Origin: Lachnoclostridium sp.
GTDB lineage: Bacteria; Bacillota; Clostridia; Lachnospirales; Lachnospiraceae
NCBI GenBank assembly: GCA_021770065.1
Contig: JAETRR010000038.1
Location: forward strand, 1 to 38,177
Reading direction: 5' to 3'
DNA: 38,177 nt
Made by a program: the position numbers and the translations under genes. Shown here piece after piece: positions 17,312-25,448 of the stretch. The stretch's first letter is position 1. Every line of letters starts with the position of its first letter. Below the pieces are notes generated by a model, which had not been told where the DNA came from, ran no database searches, and saw nothing but the letters and a program-made list of their open reading frames with translations.

Positions 17312-18637
17312 ATGAGTAAACCAATCGTGGCCATTGTAGGGCGGCCGAACGTGGGAAAATCAACCCTGTTCAACGCCCTGGCAGGCGAGGAGATTTCCAT
17401 TGTAAAGGATACGCCGGGCGTAACAAGGGATCGCATCTATGCGGATGTTACCTGGCTTGACCGGGATTTTACACTCATTGACACAGGCGGTATAGAGCCG
17501 GACAGCCGGGATGTGATCCTGTCCCAGATGCGGGAGCAGGCCCAGACTGCCATTGACACGGCAGACGTCATCGTATTTCTCACCGATGTGCGCCAGGGAC
17601 TGGTGGACGCAGACTCCAAGGTGGCCGATATGCTCCGTCGCTCGGGAAAGCCGGTGGTTCTGGTTGTCAATAAGGTGGACAGCTTCCAGAAGCTGATGCC
17701 CGATGTATATGAGTTTTATAACCTGGGCCTGGGAGATCCCATCCCCGTCTCCTCCGCCTCCCGTCTGGGCCTGGGAGATATGCTGGACGAGATAGCCGGA
17801 CATTTTCCGGACAATTCCGGGGAAGAGGAGGAGGATGACCGTCCAAGGGTTGCCATAGTGGGTAAGCCCAACGTGGGAAAATCTTCTATTATCAATAAAC
17901 TTACAGGGGAAAACCGCGTCATTGTGTCGGACATTGCGGGAACCACCCGGGATGCCATTGACACCAATGTGATCCACAACGGCCAGGAGTATGTATTTAT
18001 CGACACGGCCGGACTGCGGCGGAAAAGCAGGGTAAAGGAAGAACTGGAGCGCTACAGCATCATCCGTACCGTGACGGCGGTGGAACGCGCCGATGTGGTG
18101 GTTCTGGTCATTGATGCAGTGGAAGGCGTCACGGAGCAGGATGCAAAGATTGCCGGTATTGCCCATGACCGGGGCAAAGGCGTGATCATTGCAGTCAATA
18201 AGTGGGATGCCATTGAGAAAAATGATAAAACCATCTACGAATACACCAGCCGGATCCGCGGTATCCTGTCCTACATGCCTTATGCGGAAATGATCTTTCT
18301 TTCGGCTTTAACGGGACAGCGGCTTTCCAAACTTTTTGATCTGATTGACATGGTCATCCAGAATCAGAACCTTCGGATTGCAACCGGTGTTCTCAATGAG
18401 ATTGTGACTGAGGCTGTGGCCCTGCAGCAGCCGCCCTCAGACAAGGGAAAACGGCTGAAAATCTTTTACGTTACCCAGGTGGCCGTGAAGCCGCCCACCT
18501 TTGTTATCTTTGTCAATGACAAGGAGCTGATGCATTTTTCCTACATCCGGTATCTGGAAAATAAGATCCGGGAGGCATTCGGCTTTAAGGGTACGGCGCT
18601 TAAATTTTTCGTCCGGGAAAGGAAGGGGCAAGCGTGA
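17312..18637 (+). CDS. der: Ribosome assembly GTPase Der (EngA)
   Basis: Double-domain GTPase needed for 50S subunit maturation, 441 aa (usual length). G domain 1 shows GRPNVGKSTLFNAL, DTGG and NKVD; G domain 2 shows GKPNVGKSSIINKL, DTAGLRRK and NKWD; a KH-like domain ends the protein. The stop overlaps the plsY start (TGATG), so translation is coupled. A 123-bp gap to the DUF512 gene holds no strong signal. Confidence 0.97.
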   Translation: MSKPIVAIVGRPNVGKSTLFNALAGEEISIVKDTPGVTRDRIYADVTWLDRDFTLIDTGGIEPDSRDVILSQMREQAQTAIDTADVIVFLTDVRQGLVDADSKVADMLRRSGKPVVLVVNKVDSFQKLMPDVYEFYNLGLGDPIPVSSASRLGLGDMLDEIAGHFPDNSGEEEEDDRPRVAIVGKPNVGKSSIINKLTGENRVIVSDIAGTTRDAIDTNVIHNGQEYVFIDTAGLRRKSRVKEELERYSIIRTVTAVERADVVVLVIDAVEGVTEQDAKIAGIAHDRGKGVIIAVNKWDAIEKNDKTIYEYTSRIRGILSYMPYAEMIFLSALTGQRLSKLFDLIDMVIQNQNLRIATGVLNEIVTEAVALQQPPSDKGKRLKIFYVTQVAVKPPTFVIFVNDKELMHFSYIRYLENKIREAFGFKGTALKFFVRERKGQA

Positions 18638-19284
18638 TGGAACGCCTTATTTGTGTACTGATAGGATATGTGTTCGGACTGTTTCAGACCAGTTACTTAT
18701 ATGGAAGAATGAAGGGAATCGATATCCGGGAGCACGGAAGCGGCAATGCAGGAGCTACCAATGCTTTGCGGACTCTTGGGAAAAAGGCAGGGGCCATTAC
18801 CTTTTTCGGAGACTGCTTCAAATGTGTCTTTGCGGTGCTTGCAGTGCGGCTTATTTTCAAAAATTACGGTGATCCGGGAGAAAATACAGGCATCCTCCTT
18901 GGCATGTATGCTTCTATGGGTGTGATTCTGGGGCACAATTTTCCTTTTTATCTGGGCTTTAAAGGCGGCAAAGGCATTGCGGCTACGGCCGGACTCTTTG
19001 TGAGTCTGGATCCGGTGCTGACGGTGATAGCGGCGGCGAGCTTTGTGCTTTGCGTGGCTCTGACAAAGTATGTGTCCGCAGGCTCTATTCTGGTAGTCAT
19101 TGAATTGCTGGCCGGTGTGCTGATTTATGGTTTCCTTGGAAAATGGGGGCTTACGCGGCCGCATCTGTATGAACTGTACGCAGTTACGGCCTTTCTGACT
19201 GCCCTGGCCCTTTACCGGCATAAGAAAAATATCAAAGGGCTTCTGAACGGAACTGAGCGTAAGCTTGGGCAGAAGGCAGATTGA
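18637..19284 (+). CDS. plsY: Acyl-phosphate:glycerol-3-phosphate acyltransferase PlsY
   Basis: Integral membrane enzyme that makes lysophosphatidic acid from acyl-phosphate and glycerol 3-phosphate, the first committed phospholipid step. Conserved blocks are REHGSGNAGATNALRTLG and GHNFPFYLGFKGGKGIAATA. 215 aa with about five membrane segments. ATG 18637 sits 8 nt after GGAAGGGG; GTG 18634 is an alternative. gpsA, which supplies its glycerol 3-phosphate, follows about 100 bp later. Confidence 0.95.
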   Translation: MERLICVLIGYVFGLFQTSYLYGRMKGIDIREHGSGNAGATNALRTLGKKAGAITFFGDCFKCVFAVLAVRLIFKNYGDPGENTGILLGMYASMGVILGHNFPFYLGFKGGKGIAATAGLFVSLDPVLTVIAAASFVLCVALTKYVSAGSILVVIELLAGVLIYGFLGKWGLTRPHLYELYAVTAFLTALALYRHKKNIKGLLNGTERKLGQKAD

Positions 19285-19382
19285 GAACAGACGAAAAATC
19301 TGCAGCCTTACATAATGTAACCGGTTGGACGGGGTTGACAATTATGCAGAAATTAAAGAAATCAAAAAAGGAGATGGATGCA

Positions 19383-20393
19383 ATGGCAAAGGTGAGTGTA
19401 ATAGGTGCAGGAAGCTGGGGGACGGCACTGTCCCTGTTGCTGTACAACAATGGTCATGAGGTGACGCTCTGGTCTGTTATGGAGGCAGAGGTTGCCATGT
19501 TAAATGAACTTCATGAGCATAAGGATAAGCTTCCCGGCGTGAAGCTGCCGGAGGATATGCGGATTACCACAGATCTCGAGAGCAGTATAAAGGGGGCGGA
19601 GCTTCTTGTGCTGGCGGTTCCCTCGCCCTTTACCAGAAGCACGGCTCACAGCATGGCTTCTTTTGTGGAGGACGGGCAGATTATTGTAAATGTGGCAAAG
19701 GGGATTGAGGAAAGCACGCTGATGACTTTGACAGATATTATTGAGGAGGAGATTCCGAACTGCCGTGCGGCGGTGATGTCCGGGCCGAGCCATGCGGAGG
19801 AGGTAGGCAGGGGGCTTCCCACTACGGTGGTGGCAGGAGCTCATGATCGGAAGACGGCGGAGTTTATCCAGAATATATTTATGAATCAGGTGTTTCGTGT
19901 GTATACAAGTCCGGATATGCTGGGGATTGAGCTGGGCGGCGCTTTGAAGAATGTGATTGCCCTTGCTGCGGGTATTGCGGACGGACTGGGATATGGGGAT
20001 AATACTAAGGCGGCGCTGATCACCAGGGGAATTGCGGAGATGAGCCGTATCGGACTTGCTATGGGCGGGCGGATTGAGACCTTTAACGGGCTGTCGGGTA
20101 TTGGTGATCTGATTGTGACCTGTGCTTCTGTGCACAGCCGGAATCGGAAAGCCGGGTATCTTATGGGACAGGGTAAGACGATGAAGGAAGCTATGGATGA
20201 GGTGAAGATGATCGTGGAGGGCGTTTACTCGGCTAAGGCGGCTGTGGCGCTGGCGAGAAAGTATCAGGTGGAGATTCCGATTATTGAGCAGGTTAATGCG
20301 GTGTTGTTTGAGGATAAGCCTGCGGGAGAGGCGGTGAATGAGCTGATGCTGAGGGATAAGAAGATTGAGAATCCGCTGTTGCCTTGGGGATAA
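19383..20393 (+). CDS. gpsA: Glycerol-3-phosphate dehydrogenase [NAD(P)+]
   Basis: Reduces dihydroxyacetone phosphate to glycerol 3-phosphate, the backbone used by PlsY. The NAD(P)-binding motif VIGAGSWGTALS is at the N-terminus; the C-terminal catalytic region has LGGALKNVIALAAGIADGLG and DNTKAALITRG. 336 aa. ATG 19383 is preferred because AAAAGGAG ends 9 nt upstream, whereas ATG 19374 directly abuts it. Last gene of the DUF512-der-plsY-gpsA block. Confidence 0.97.
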   Translation: MAKVSVIGAGSWGTALSLLLYNNGHEVTLWSVMEAEVAMLNELHEHKDKLPGVKLPEDMRITTDLESSIKGAELLVLAVPSPFTRSTAHSMASFVEDGQIIVNVAKGIEESTLMTLTDIIEEEIPNCRAAVMSGPSHAEEVGRGLPTTVVAGAHDRKTAEFIQNIFMNQVFRVYTSPDMLGIELGGALKNVIALAAGIADGLGYGDNTKAALITRGIAEMSRIGLAMGGRIETFNGLSGIGDLIVTCASVHSRNRKAGYLMGQGKTMKEAMDEVKMIVEGVYSAKAAVALARKYQVEIPIIEQVNAVLFEDKPAGEAVNELMLRDKKIENPLLPWG

Positions 20394-20412
20394 ATAAATG
20401 TTAGGCTGTGTT

Positions 20413-20664
20413 CACCCAAAGAAGTGCAGTATGGCGCCTGGGGCGGCAGGCGTTTTTGGATAAGAACAAGTAGGGCCCGAGATTTTTGCTTGGGACGGAA
20501 GCACCGACGGCAAACTCGACGAGTTTTTTGATAAAAACTCGTCTCAGACAGTGCCGTCTTGCGTCCGGAGGACGCATGCTTCCTGATCGCAAAAGTCTCG
20601 GGCCGACATGTTCTAATCCAAAAACGCAGGCCGTCCCAGGCGCCATACTGCACTTCTTTGGGTG
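20413..20664. repeat. Giant imperfect palindrome, 252 nt, with 30-bp perfect terminal arms
   Basis: The outer 30 nt (20413-20442, beginning CACCCAAAGAAGTGCAGTAT) are perfectly complementary to 20635-20664. Further inward, interrupted stems continue (GCGTTTTTGGAT, GGCCCGAGA, GGAAGCA blocks), with inner hairpins GACGAGTTTTT/AAAAACTCGTC (20518-20543) and TGCGTCC/GGACGCA. Short frames through it are artefacts of the palindrome. It fills the gap between gpsA and the toxin-antitoxin promoter. It does not share sequence with the palindrome at 37736-37951. Confidence 0.8.
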
Positions 20665-20679
20665 GGATTTACGTTTTTG

Positions 20680-20749
20680 ATGATCGCGTATTGACAAAAT
20701 TCGATCATTTATATATACTAATGATAGGAAAAACAGAAAAGACGATCGT
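20680..20749 (+). promoter_or_regulatory. Consensus promoter with dyad operators for the toxin-antitoxin operon
   Basis: TTGACA (20691-20696), 17-bp spacer, TATACT (20714-20719). ATGATCG (20680-20686) and CGATCAT (20702-20708) form an inverted repeat around the -35. A perfect palindrome ACGATCGT (20742-20749) lies after the start site. The shared GATCG core suggests a repressor site, probably for the HTH antitoxin encoded downstream. Confidence 0.65.
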
Positions 20750-20766
20750 ATATGGAGGGAGATGTT

Positions 20767-21153
20767 TTGAAAATTGAGTTGAAGGATATTGAAGCATATC
20801 TTTCCCAAGTGAAGGCGGCAGTTAGAAATAATAGGTATAGAATATCTGTAAATGCAAAGCGGCAGGATAATATAGAACTTTTTTTGAATTATGTTTTGGA
20901 TGAGGCTAAAGCAAAGGAAATTTTATTGAGCCTGATGCCGGTAGATTTTTCGGAAATTCTGCACAATGAACACAAAGGTTTTGAGCATGAGATATTATAT
21001 GTTTTTGGTAAGGATGTCTCACTTTTGGAGAGGCATGGTTCGGAGGAAAAAATAGTTTCCCTATATATCAAGTTTAATAAGCTGGACAATTGTTTTGTGA
21101 TTGTGATTTCTTTTCATGAGCAGAAGCATCCGCTTACATATTATTTTAAATAG
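20767..21153 (+). CDS. MqsR-like toxin candidate
   Basis: 128 aa, soluble. The pattern LSQVKAAV near the N-terminus, a central LLSLMPVDFSEIL, and the end VIVISFHEQ resemble the order of motifs in MqsR mRNA interferases (LSQVKKLV, GLSESDFYKS, VLIVSFKEK), with an insert in the middle. This is an eye-made comparison. I chose TTG 20767 since GGAGGGA (20755-20761) precedes it; ATG 20752 is upstream of that site. The antitoxin candidate follows within about 20 bp. A toxin-first order is typical of mqsRA. Confidence 0.6.
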   Translation: MKIELKDIEAYLSQVKAAVRNNRYRISVNAKRQDNIELFLNYVLDEAKAKEILLSLMPVDFSEILHNEHKGFEHEILYVFGKDVSLLERHGSEEKIVSLYIKFNKLDNCFVIVISFHEQKHPLTYYFK

Positions 21154-21174
21154 AAGATGGAGGTAGACATTGTG

Positions 21175-22182
21175 ATGGGGAAAGGAAGAATGGATTTTTG
21201 TGTGGAATGCAGGAGAGAGACCGAATATACATTACAGAAGAGGGCTATTGCAAAGACGATTAAGGATAAGGAATATCAATTTGCAATAACGACAGCAGTG
21301 TGTACGGAATGCGGTGAAGAAATGAGCATTCCGGGACTTATTGATAAGAACATCCGGGAGATTGATGAACAGTATCGGGCGGCAGAGGGACTTGTTGCAG
21401 TAGATGATATTGAGAGATTGATGAAAATTTATAAGCTTGGCAAAGCTCCCATGTCTCTGGCTCTTGGGTTTGGTGAAGTGACAATTTCCAGATATCTGGC
21501 CGGTCAGGTGCCCTCAAAGGAGTATTCGGACATTATGCGTGCGGCTTTAAGCTCACCGGCTTATATGAAAAATCTGTTGACGAAAAACAGGGAAAAGATT
21601 GCTGACACAGCATACAATAAAGCCATGGCGGCGGCCGTAAGCATGGAGAAGCTTTTTTCCGTGTCCGAAAAGATGCTTCGGGTGATTGCATATGTTTTTG
21701 AAAGACTGGAAGAGGTTACGCCTTTAATGCTGCAGAAGCTGCTTTATTTTATACAGGGAATCTATTCTGCCCTGTATGGCTGCCCTCTATTTACAGAGGA
21801 TTGCAGGGCCTGGGTTCATGGGCCTGTTTATCCGGAGGTTTATGACCTTTTTAGAGATTTCAAATATAATCCCATTGAGGATGCCCGGTTTGGAGTTCTT
21901 GAAGGAACTGTGACGGAACTGACGAAAGATGAGAAAAGGGTGATTGATTTGGTGGTTGATACTTTTGGAATCTATGGGGGAAAGGTTTTGGAAAGAATTA
22001 CACATAATGAAGAACCCTGGTGTAATGCGCGAAGAGGTTATGGGGATGGAATCCCGTCTAATGAGGTGATGAGAAAAGATGATATCAGGGCATATTATGA
22101 AGCTGTGAATAAAAAATATGGAGTCGCCAGCGAAGAAGGAATTAGGAAGTATATTCAGGATATGTTAAGCAAATCTTCTTGA
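21175..22182 (+). CDS. MqsA-like zinc finger/HTH antitoxin fused to a Panacea (SocA/DUF4065) domain
   Basis: 335 aa. Residues about 5-50 hold two CxxC pairs (CVEC, CTEC), as in the MqsA zinc finger. Residues about 70-125 look like an XRE-type HTH (SLALGFGEVTISRYLAG). From about residue 160 comes a Panacea/SocA (DUF4065) domain with LMLQKLLYFIQGIYSALYG, AWVHGPVYPEVYDLF and HNEEPWCNAR. Panacea domains neutralise many unrelated toxins, so this is the antitoxin and likely autorepressor. GGAGGT (21159-21164) serves ATG 21175 or GTG 21172. Confidence 0.8.
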   Translation: MGKGRMDFCVECRRETEYTLQKRAIAKTIKDKEYQFAITTAVCTECGEEMSIPGLIDKNIREIDEQYRAAEGLVAVDDIERLMKIYKLGKAPMSLALGFGEVTISRYLAGQVPSKEYSDIMRAALSSPAYMKNLLTKNREKIADTAYNKAMAAAVSMEKLFSVSEKMLRVIAYVFERLEEVTPLMLQKLLYFIQGIYSALYGCPLFTEDCRAWVHGPVYPEVYDLFRDFKYNPIEDARFGVLEGTVTELTKDEKRVIDLVVDTFGIYGGKVLERITHNEEPWCNARRGYGDGIPSNEVMRKDDIRAYYEAVNKKYGVASEEGIRKYIQDMLSKSS

Positions 22183-22273
22183 AAATGTGATGCGGTATAC
22201 TTTAATGAAGAGATTGACGACGTCTCTGACTTTGGAGTTTAAGGCGTAGATATTATAGGACATAAAAAGAACA

Positions 22274-22316
22274 AAAAGGGCTGTTGCGCTTAGAAATTGG
22301 GTGTGACAGCCCTTTT
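22274..22316 (+). terminator. Terminator after the toxin-antitoxin pair
   Basis: AAAAGGGCTGT (22274-22284) pairs with ACAGCCCTTTT (22306-22316). The T-rich 3' arm makes it a rho-independent terminator candidate, 90 bp after the antitoxin stop and ahead of the blaI promoter. Confidence 0.65.
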
Positions 22317-22340
22317 GGTCTGTCCATAAGGAAATTTTTC

Positions 22341-22396
22341 TTGACACAGGAGACTACTTGTAGTAGTCTGTAATTGGAGACTACAAAGAGTAGTAT
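22341..22396 (+). promoter_or_regulatory. blaI promoter with two BlaI-type operators
   Basis: TTGACA (22341-22346), 17-bp spacer, TAGTCT (22364-22369). Operator 1 (22351-22369) is AGACTAC-TTGTA-GTAGTCT, a perfect dyad overlapping the spacer and -10. Operator 2 (22378-22396) is AGACTAC-AAAGA-GTAGTAT. Both have 7-bp arms and 5-bp centres, 27 bp apart. This is the layout expected for BlaI autorepression. Confidence 0.75.
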
Positions 22397-22412
22397 GAAA
22401 GGAAAGAAAATT

Positions 22413-22772
22413 ATGGCAGAGATACAGTTAGGCGTGATTGAAGCACGATTTGCAGATATGATTTGGGAACGGGAACCGGTGATTTCTTCGGAGCTGGTAA
22501 AGCTGGCAGCGGAGGCGTTTACCTGGAAGCGGACAACAACCCACACGGTTCTAAAGCGGCTCTGTGAGAAAGGATTGTTTGAAAATAATAAGGGAACAGT
22601 AACCAGTCTGATTTCCCGTTCACAGTTTTATTCCATGCAGAGCAGGCGGTTTGTGGAGGATGCCTTTGACGGTTCTCTTCCTGCGTTTATTGCTGCTTTT
22701 ACGCAAAACAGAAGGCTGACTTCGGAGGAAGCAGACAAGATCAGGAAGATGATTGAAGAGGCGGTTATTTAA
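22413..22772 (+). CDS. blaI: BlaI/MecI-family transcriptional repressor
   Basis: 119-aa winged-helix repressor. Hallmarks are the N-terminal ARFADMIWEREPVISSELV, recognition region WKRTTTHTVLKRLCEKGLF, and the C-terminal dimerisation helix region ending IRKMIEEAVI. ATG 22413 follows AAAGGAAAG by 6 nt. It is followed by the M56 sensor protease gene after a 150-bp repeat-bearing gap. It probably represses its own operon through the two dyads upstream, and possibly other genes elsewhere. Confidence 0.92.
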   Translation: MAEIQLGVIEARFADMIWEREPVISSELVKLAAEAFTWKRTTTHTVLKRLCEKGLFENNKGTVTSLISRSQFYSMQSRRFVEDAFDGSLPAFIAAFTQNRRLTSEEADKIRKMIEEAVI

Positions 22773-22788
22773 AATATTTTTCTGGAAA

Positions 22789-22903
22789 GTAAAGTTGCAA
22801 AGGCACACAAGAGGAACTTTCATGAGTGCCTTTTCGAATGAAAGTTTCTCTTATTACATGTGTGTCGAAGCAACTTTACCCTTTAGTGCCATTGCGCAGC
22901 AAT
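22789..22903 (+). repeat. Covarying hairpin repeat, copy A
   Basis: Outer stem GTAAAGTTGC (22789-22798) with GCAACTTTAC (22870-22879). Inner 15-bp stem AAGAGGAACTTTCAT (22809-22823) with ATGAAAGTTTCTCTT (22838-22852), one G-T wobble. Then a small hairpin ATTGC-GCA-GCAAT (22891-22903). Related to copies at 27693-27898 and 38062-38177. The copy ends a few bases before the AGGAGG of the M56 gene, so it is part of that gene's leader. Confidence 0.8.
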
Positions 22904-22922
22904 TTTAATAGGAGGACTTTTG

Positions 22923-25046
22923 ATGGACAAGATTTTTTTGAGCCTGTTAAATAGGGGTATAGCAGCAGGCTGGCTGATTCTGGCAGTGCTGGCACTTCGG
23001 CTTCTGCTGAAAAAGGCACCTAAATGGCTTTCCTGTGTCCTGTGGGGAATCGCAGCAGTCCGCCTGATCTGCCCTTTTTCTTTCGAAAGTGCATTCAGCC
23101 TGATTCCCAGTGGGGAAACATTAAGCCGCACAACAGTGATGTATGCTCAGAGGCCGGAGATAACCAGCGGTGTTTCCATTCTTAACCGTACACTGAACCC
23201 TGTTATTCAAGATGCCTTTGCCCCGTCTCCGGGTGCCAGTGTCAACCCTCTGCAGGTCTGGATGTTTTTTGGCGGAATTCTGTGGGTAATCGGTTTGACA
23301 GTCCTGCTCTTGTATGCTTTGGCAAGCTTTTGGCATCTGTATGTCCGTCTTCGGGAGTCCGTACCCATTGAAGAAAATGTCCGGCTTTGTGATGGGGTGG
23401 AATCCCCCTTTATTCTTGGAATTGTACATCCGAGGATTTATCTGCCTTCCGATTTAATGAAAGAAGAAATGAAGTATGTCCTTGCACATGAGCGTGCTCA
23501 TTTAAAGCGCAGGGATCACTGGTGGAAGCTTCTGGGCTATCTTGTGGCAGCAGTATACTGGTTTCATCCCCTTGTGTGGGCGGCTTATATTTTGTTTTGC
23601 CGTGATATGGAGCTTGCCTGTGATGAGAAAGTCATTAAGGGAATGGATATGGAGGGGAAAAAGGCCTATTCCCATGCTTTGGTTACATGTAGTGTGTCGA
23701 AAAGGAGAGGTATGATCTGCCCCGTGGCCTTTGGCGAGATTGGAGTGAAAGAACGGGTAAAGGCTGTTCTGGGTTATCGGAAGCCGGCTTTTTGGCTGAT
23801 TCTTGCCGCTATATTTGCCTGTGCTGTTGTAGCCGTATGCTTTTTGACCAATCCAAGGGAGGATACCTATAAGGTTGGGATAACGATTCCGGCAGGCAGT
23901 GAGGGAGGAATTTATTACTCAGATGAGGAAATTTCCCCTTATGGAAATAGGATTACATTGTGGGCTGATGAGGGACTGAGTGATACGGAGGTTGTACTTA
24001 TGCCCTCAGGGGCGGAGAATGAGCAGACTGCCGCATCTGAGTATATGACGCCGGGAATGCCGGTAAGAATGGAAGCAGAAAAAGATGTGTGGTATCGGAT
24101 TGGCGTAAATGTGAGCAACCCTGCAAAAGAGGATAAGAAAGTATATGTAAGGGCAGAGGGCGTGCAGATAAGAATTGCCTCCGGTACAGAGGAAAATGTA
24201 AGCTCTATTCCTTCCGATCTATACGATCTAATCTATCCAGGGGAAGGATCTGAGGTGCCGGCAGAGACGGAGGATGCCCGGGAAGACACCATAGATGCAG
24301 CGATTCAAAAGGCGATTCTTGAGAAAAACGCTTCTTCGTATGGAGAGATGTATGATTTGGCATGCTGCGATTTTCTTCCGCTGAAGACGGAGACTACGGA
24401 GCCTGCCGGAGAAAATGCGAGGAATCATATGGTTTCTTACTATGGCTGGGCGCTGTATCAGGAATATCGGATTTCCGACAAGGGAATTGAAGATGTGGGA
24501 GGCAGCCATATTCCGATTGTCTTGACCTTTGAAGAAAAGAATGGAAATTATGAGCTAAAGGAATACTGGGAACCACGGGAGGGCAGCTATTTTGTCACTG
24601 ATATCCGCAGCAGATTTCCGGCGGAAATTGCAGAGGACGCCATTGACAGCCAGAAGTTTGGCATGCAGCAGATTCAAAGCTGCTACAGACAGGCGGTGGA
24701 GTTTTCCGGCCTTGACACGGATCGGGTGATTGGGGACTTGTTGGAAACTATTTGCTCGGAACCGGGGACTTCCTCCAATCCTCAAGACTACGTGGAGGCT
24801 CATTCTATAGAGTATCGGGAGCTTTTATTTTATGGAGAGTATACCCTGCGATATTGTCTGAACCGTTTCCGAAAGGGAAATGAAACAGGCCTGGAGGGGC
24901 ATATTATGGCTCTTGTGTGTGAAGAACTTATGCAGACAAAGGGAACCATACCGGCAGATGCCGGCACAGCAGAGACAGGGCAGCTCTGGTATGACACCCT
25001 TTATGCTCATGGGAGTAATCGGGTGGAGTCTATCTTGCCGGAATAA
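22923..25046 (+). CDS. BlaR1-like M56 metalloprotease sensor with a non-PBP extracellular domain
   Basis: 707 aa. Membrane segments at about 5-28, 33-50 and 105-137, then the cytoplasmic zinc protease region with HERAH (189-193) and downstream MELACDEKVI, and a fourth segment near 288-308. In BlaR1/MecR1 the M56 protease is switched by an outer sensor and leads to BlaI cleavage. The remaining ~400 extracellular residues lack the SxxK/SxN/KTG motifs of a beta-lactam sensor and are not recognised. The signal is therefore probably not a beta-lactam. AGGAGG precedes ATG 22923. Confidence 0.88.
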   Translation: MDKIFLSLLNRGIAAGWLILAVLALRLLLKKAPKWLSCVLWGIAAVRLICPFSFESAFSLIPSGETLSRTTVMYAQRPEITSGVSILNRTLNPVIQDAFAPSPGASVNPLQVWMFFGGILWVIGLTVLLLYALASFWHLYVRLRESVPIEENVRLCDGVESPFILGIVHPRIYLPSDLMKEEMKYVLAHERAHLKRRDHWWKLLGYLVAAVYWFHPLVWAAYILFCRDMELACDEKVIKGMDMEGKKAYSHALVTCSVSKRRGMICPVAFGEIGVKERVKAVLGYRKPAFWLILAAIFACAVVAVCFLTNPREDTYKVGITIPAGSEGGIYYSDEEISPYGNRITLWADEGLSDTEVVLMPSGAENEQTAASEYMTPGMPVRMEAEKDVWYRIGVNVSNPAKEDKKVYVRAEGVQIRIASGTEENVSSIPSDLYDLIYPGEGSEVPAETEDAREDTIDAAIQKAILEKNASSYGEMYDLACCDFLPLKTETTEPAGENARNHMVSYYGWALYQEYRISDKGIEDVGGSHIPIVLTFEEKNGNYELKEYWEPREGSYFVTDIRSRFPAEIAEDAIDSQKFGMQQIQSCYRQAVEFSGLDTDRVIGDLLETICSEPGTSSNPQDYVEAHSIEYRELLFYGEYTLRYCLNRFRKGNETGLEGHIMALVCEELMQTKGTIPADAGTAETGQLWYDTLYAHGSNRVESILPE

Positions 25047-25401
25047 TCTCGATCCAGTAACCGTCCGGATCTTCAATGAAATAGATTCCCATATCCGGAT
25101 TTTCATAGCAGATACAGTTCATTTCCTGGTGCTTTTTGCGGGCGGCATCCATATCGTCTGTGGTAAAAGCCAGGTGAATCTCATTGTCACCCAGATTATA
25201 GCGATCCGCTTCCCAGTCACGAAGCCAGGTAAGCTCCAGCTGAAAGCCGGTTTGTCCGTCGGTAAGGTAAGAAAGGATGAAGCTGCCGTCCCCGGCTTCC
25301 TTTCTCCTTGCCTCCGTGAGCCCTAAGGCTTCTTCGTAGAAGCGGAGGGATTTCTCCAGATTGATGACATTATAATTGTAGTGTGCAAATTGAAAACTCA
25401 T
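25030..25401 (-). CDS. VOC-family (glyoxalase I-like) protein
   Basis: 123 aa with the two-module beta-alpha-beta-beta-beta VOC fold. Candidate metal ligands are His in FAHYNYNV (near residue 6), Glu in QLELTWL, His in EIHLAFT, and Glu in YWIEII at the C-terminus, matching lactoylglutathione lyase positions. AAAGGAGG precedes the ATG at 25401. Its 3' end overlaps the convergent M56 gene by 17 bp. The substrate is unknown. Confidence 0.88.
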   Translation of the reverse strand: MSFQFAHYNYNVINLEKSLRFYEEALGLTEARRKEAGDGSFILSYLTDGQTGFQLELTWLRDWEADRYNLGDNEIHLAFTTDDMDAARKKHQEMNCICYENPDMGIYFIEDPDGYWIEIIPAR

Positions 25402-25448
25402 GGCTGTTCCTCCTTTTCCTGCTGATATTGTTGGTTTTTTGCGGATGC

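Noticed and set aside
19335..19340. Perfect TTGACA between plsY and gpsA
   Set aside because: No -10-like hexamer at 16-18 bp; gpsA is more likely read through from plsY.
20486..20680. Short open frames within the giant palindrome
   Set aside because: They exist on both strands as mirror images of the repeat arms, with no ribosome binding site.
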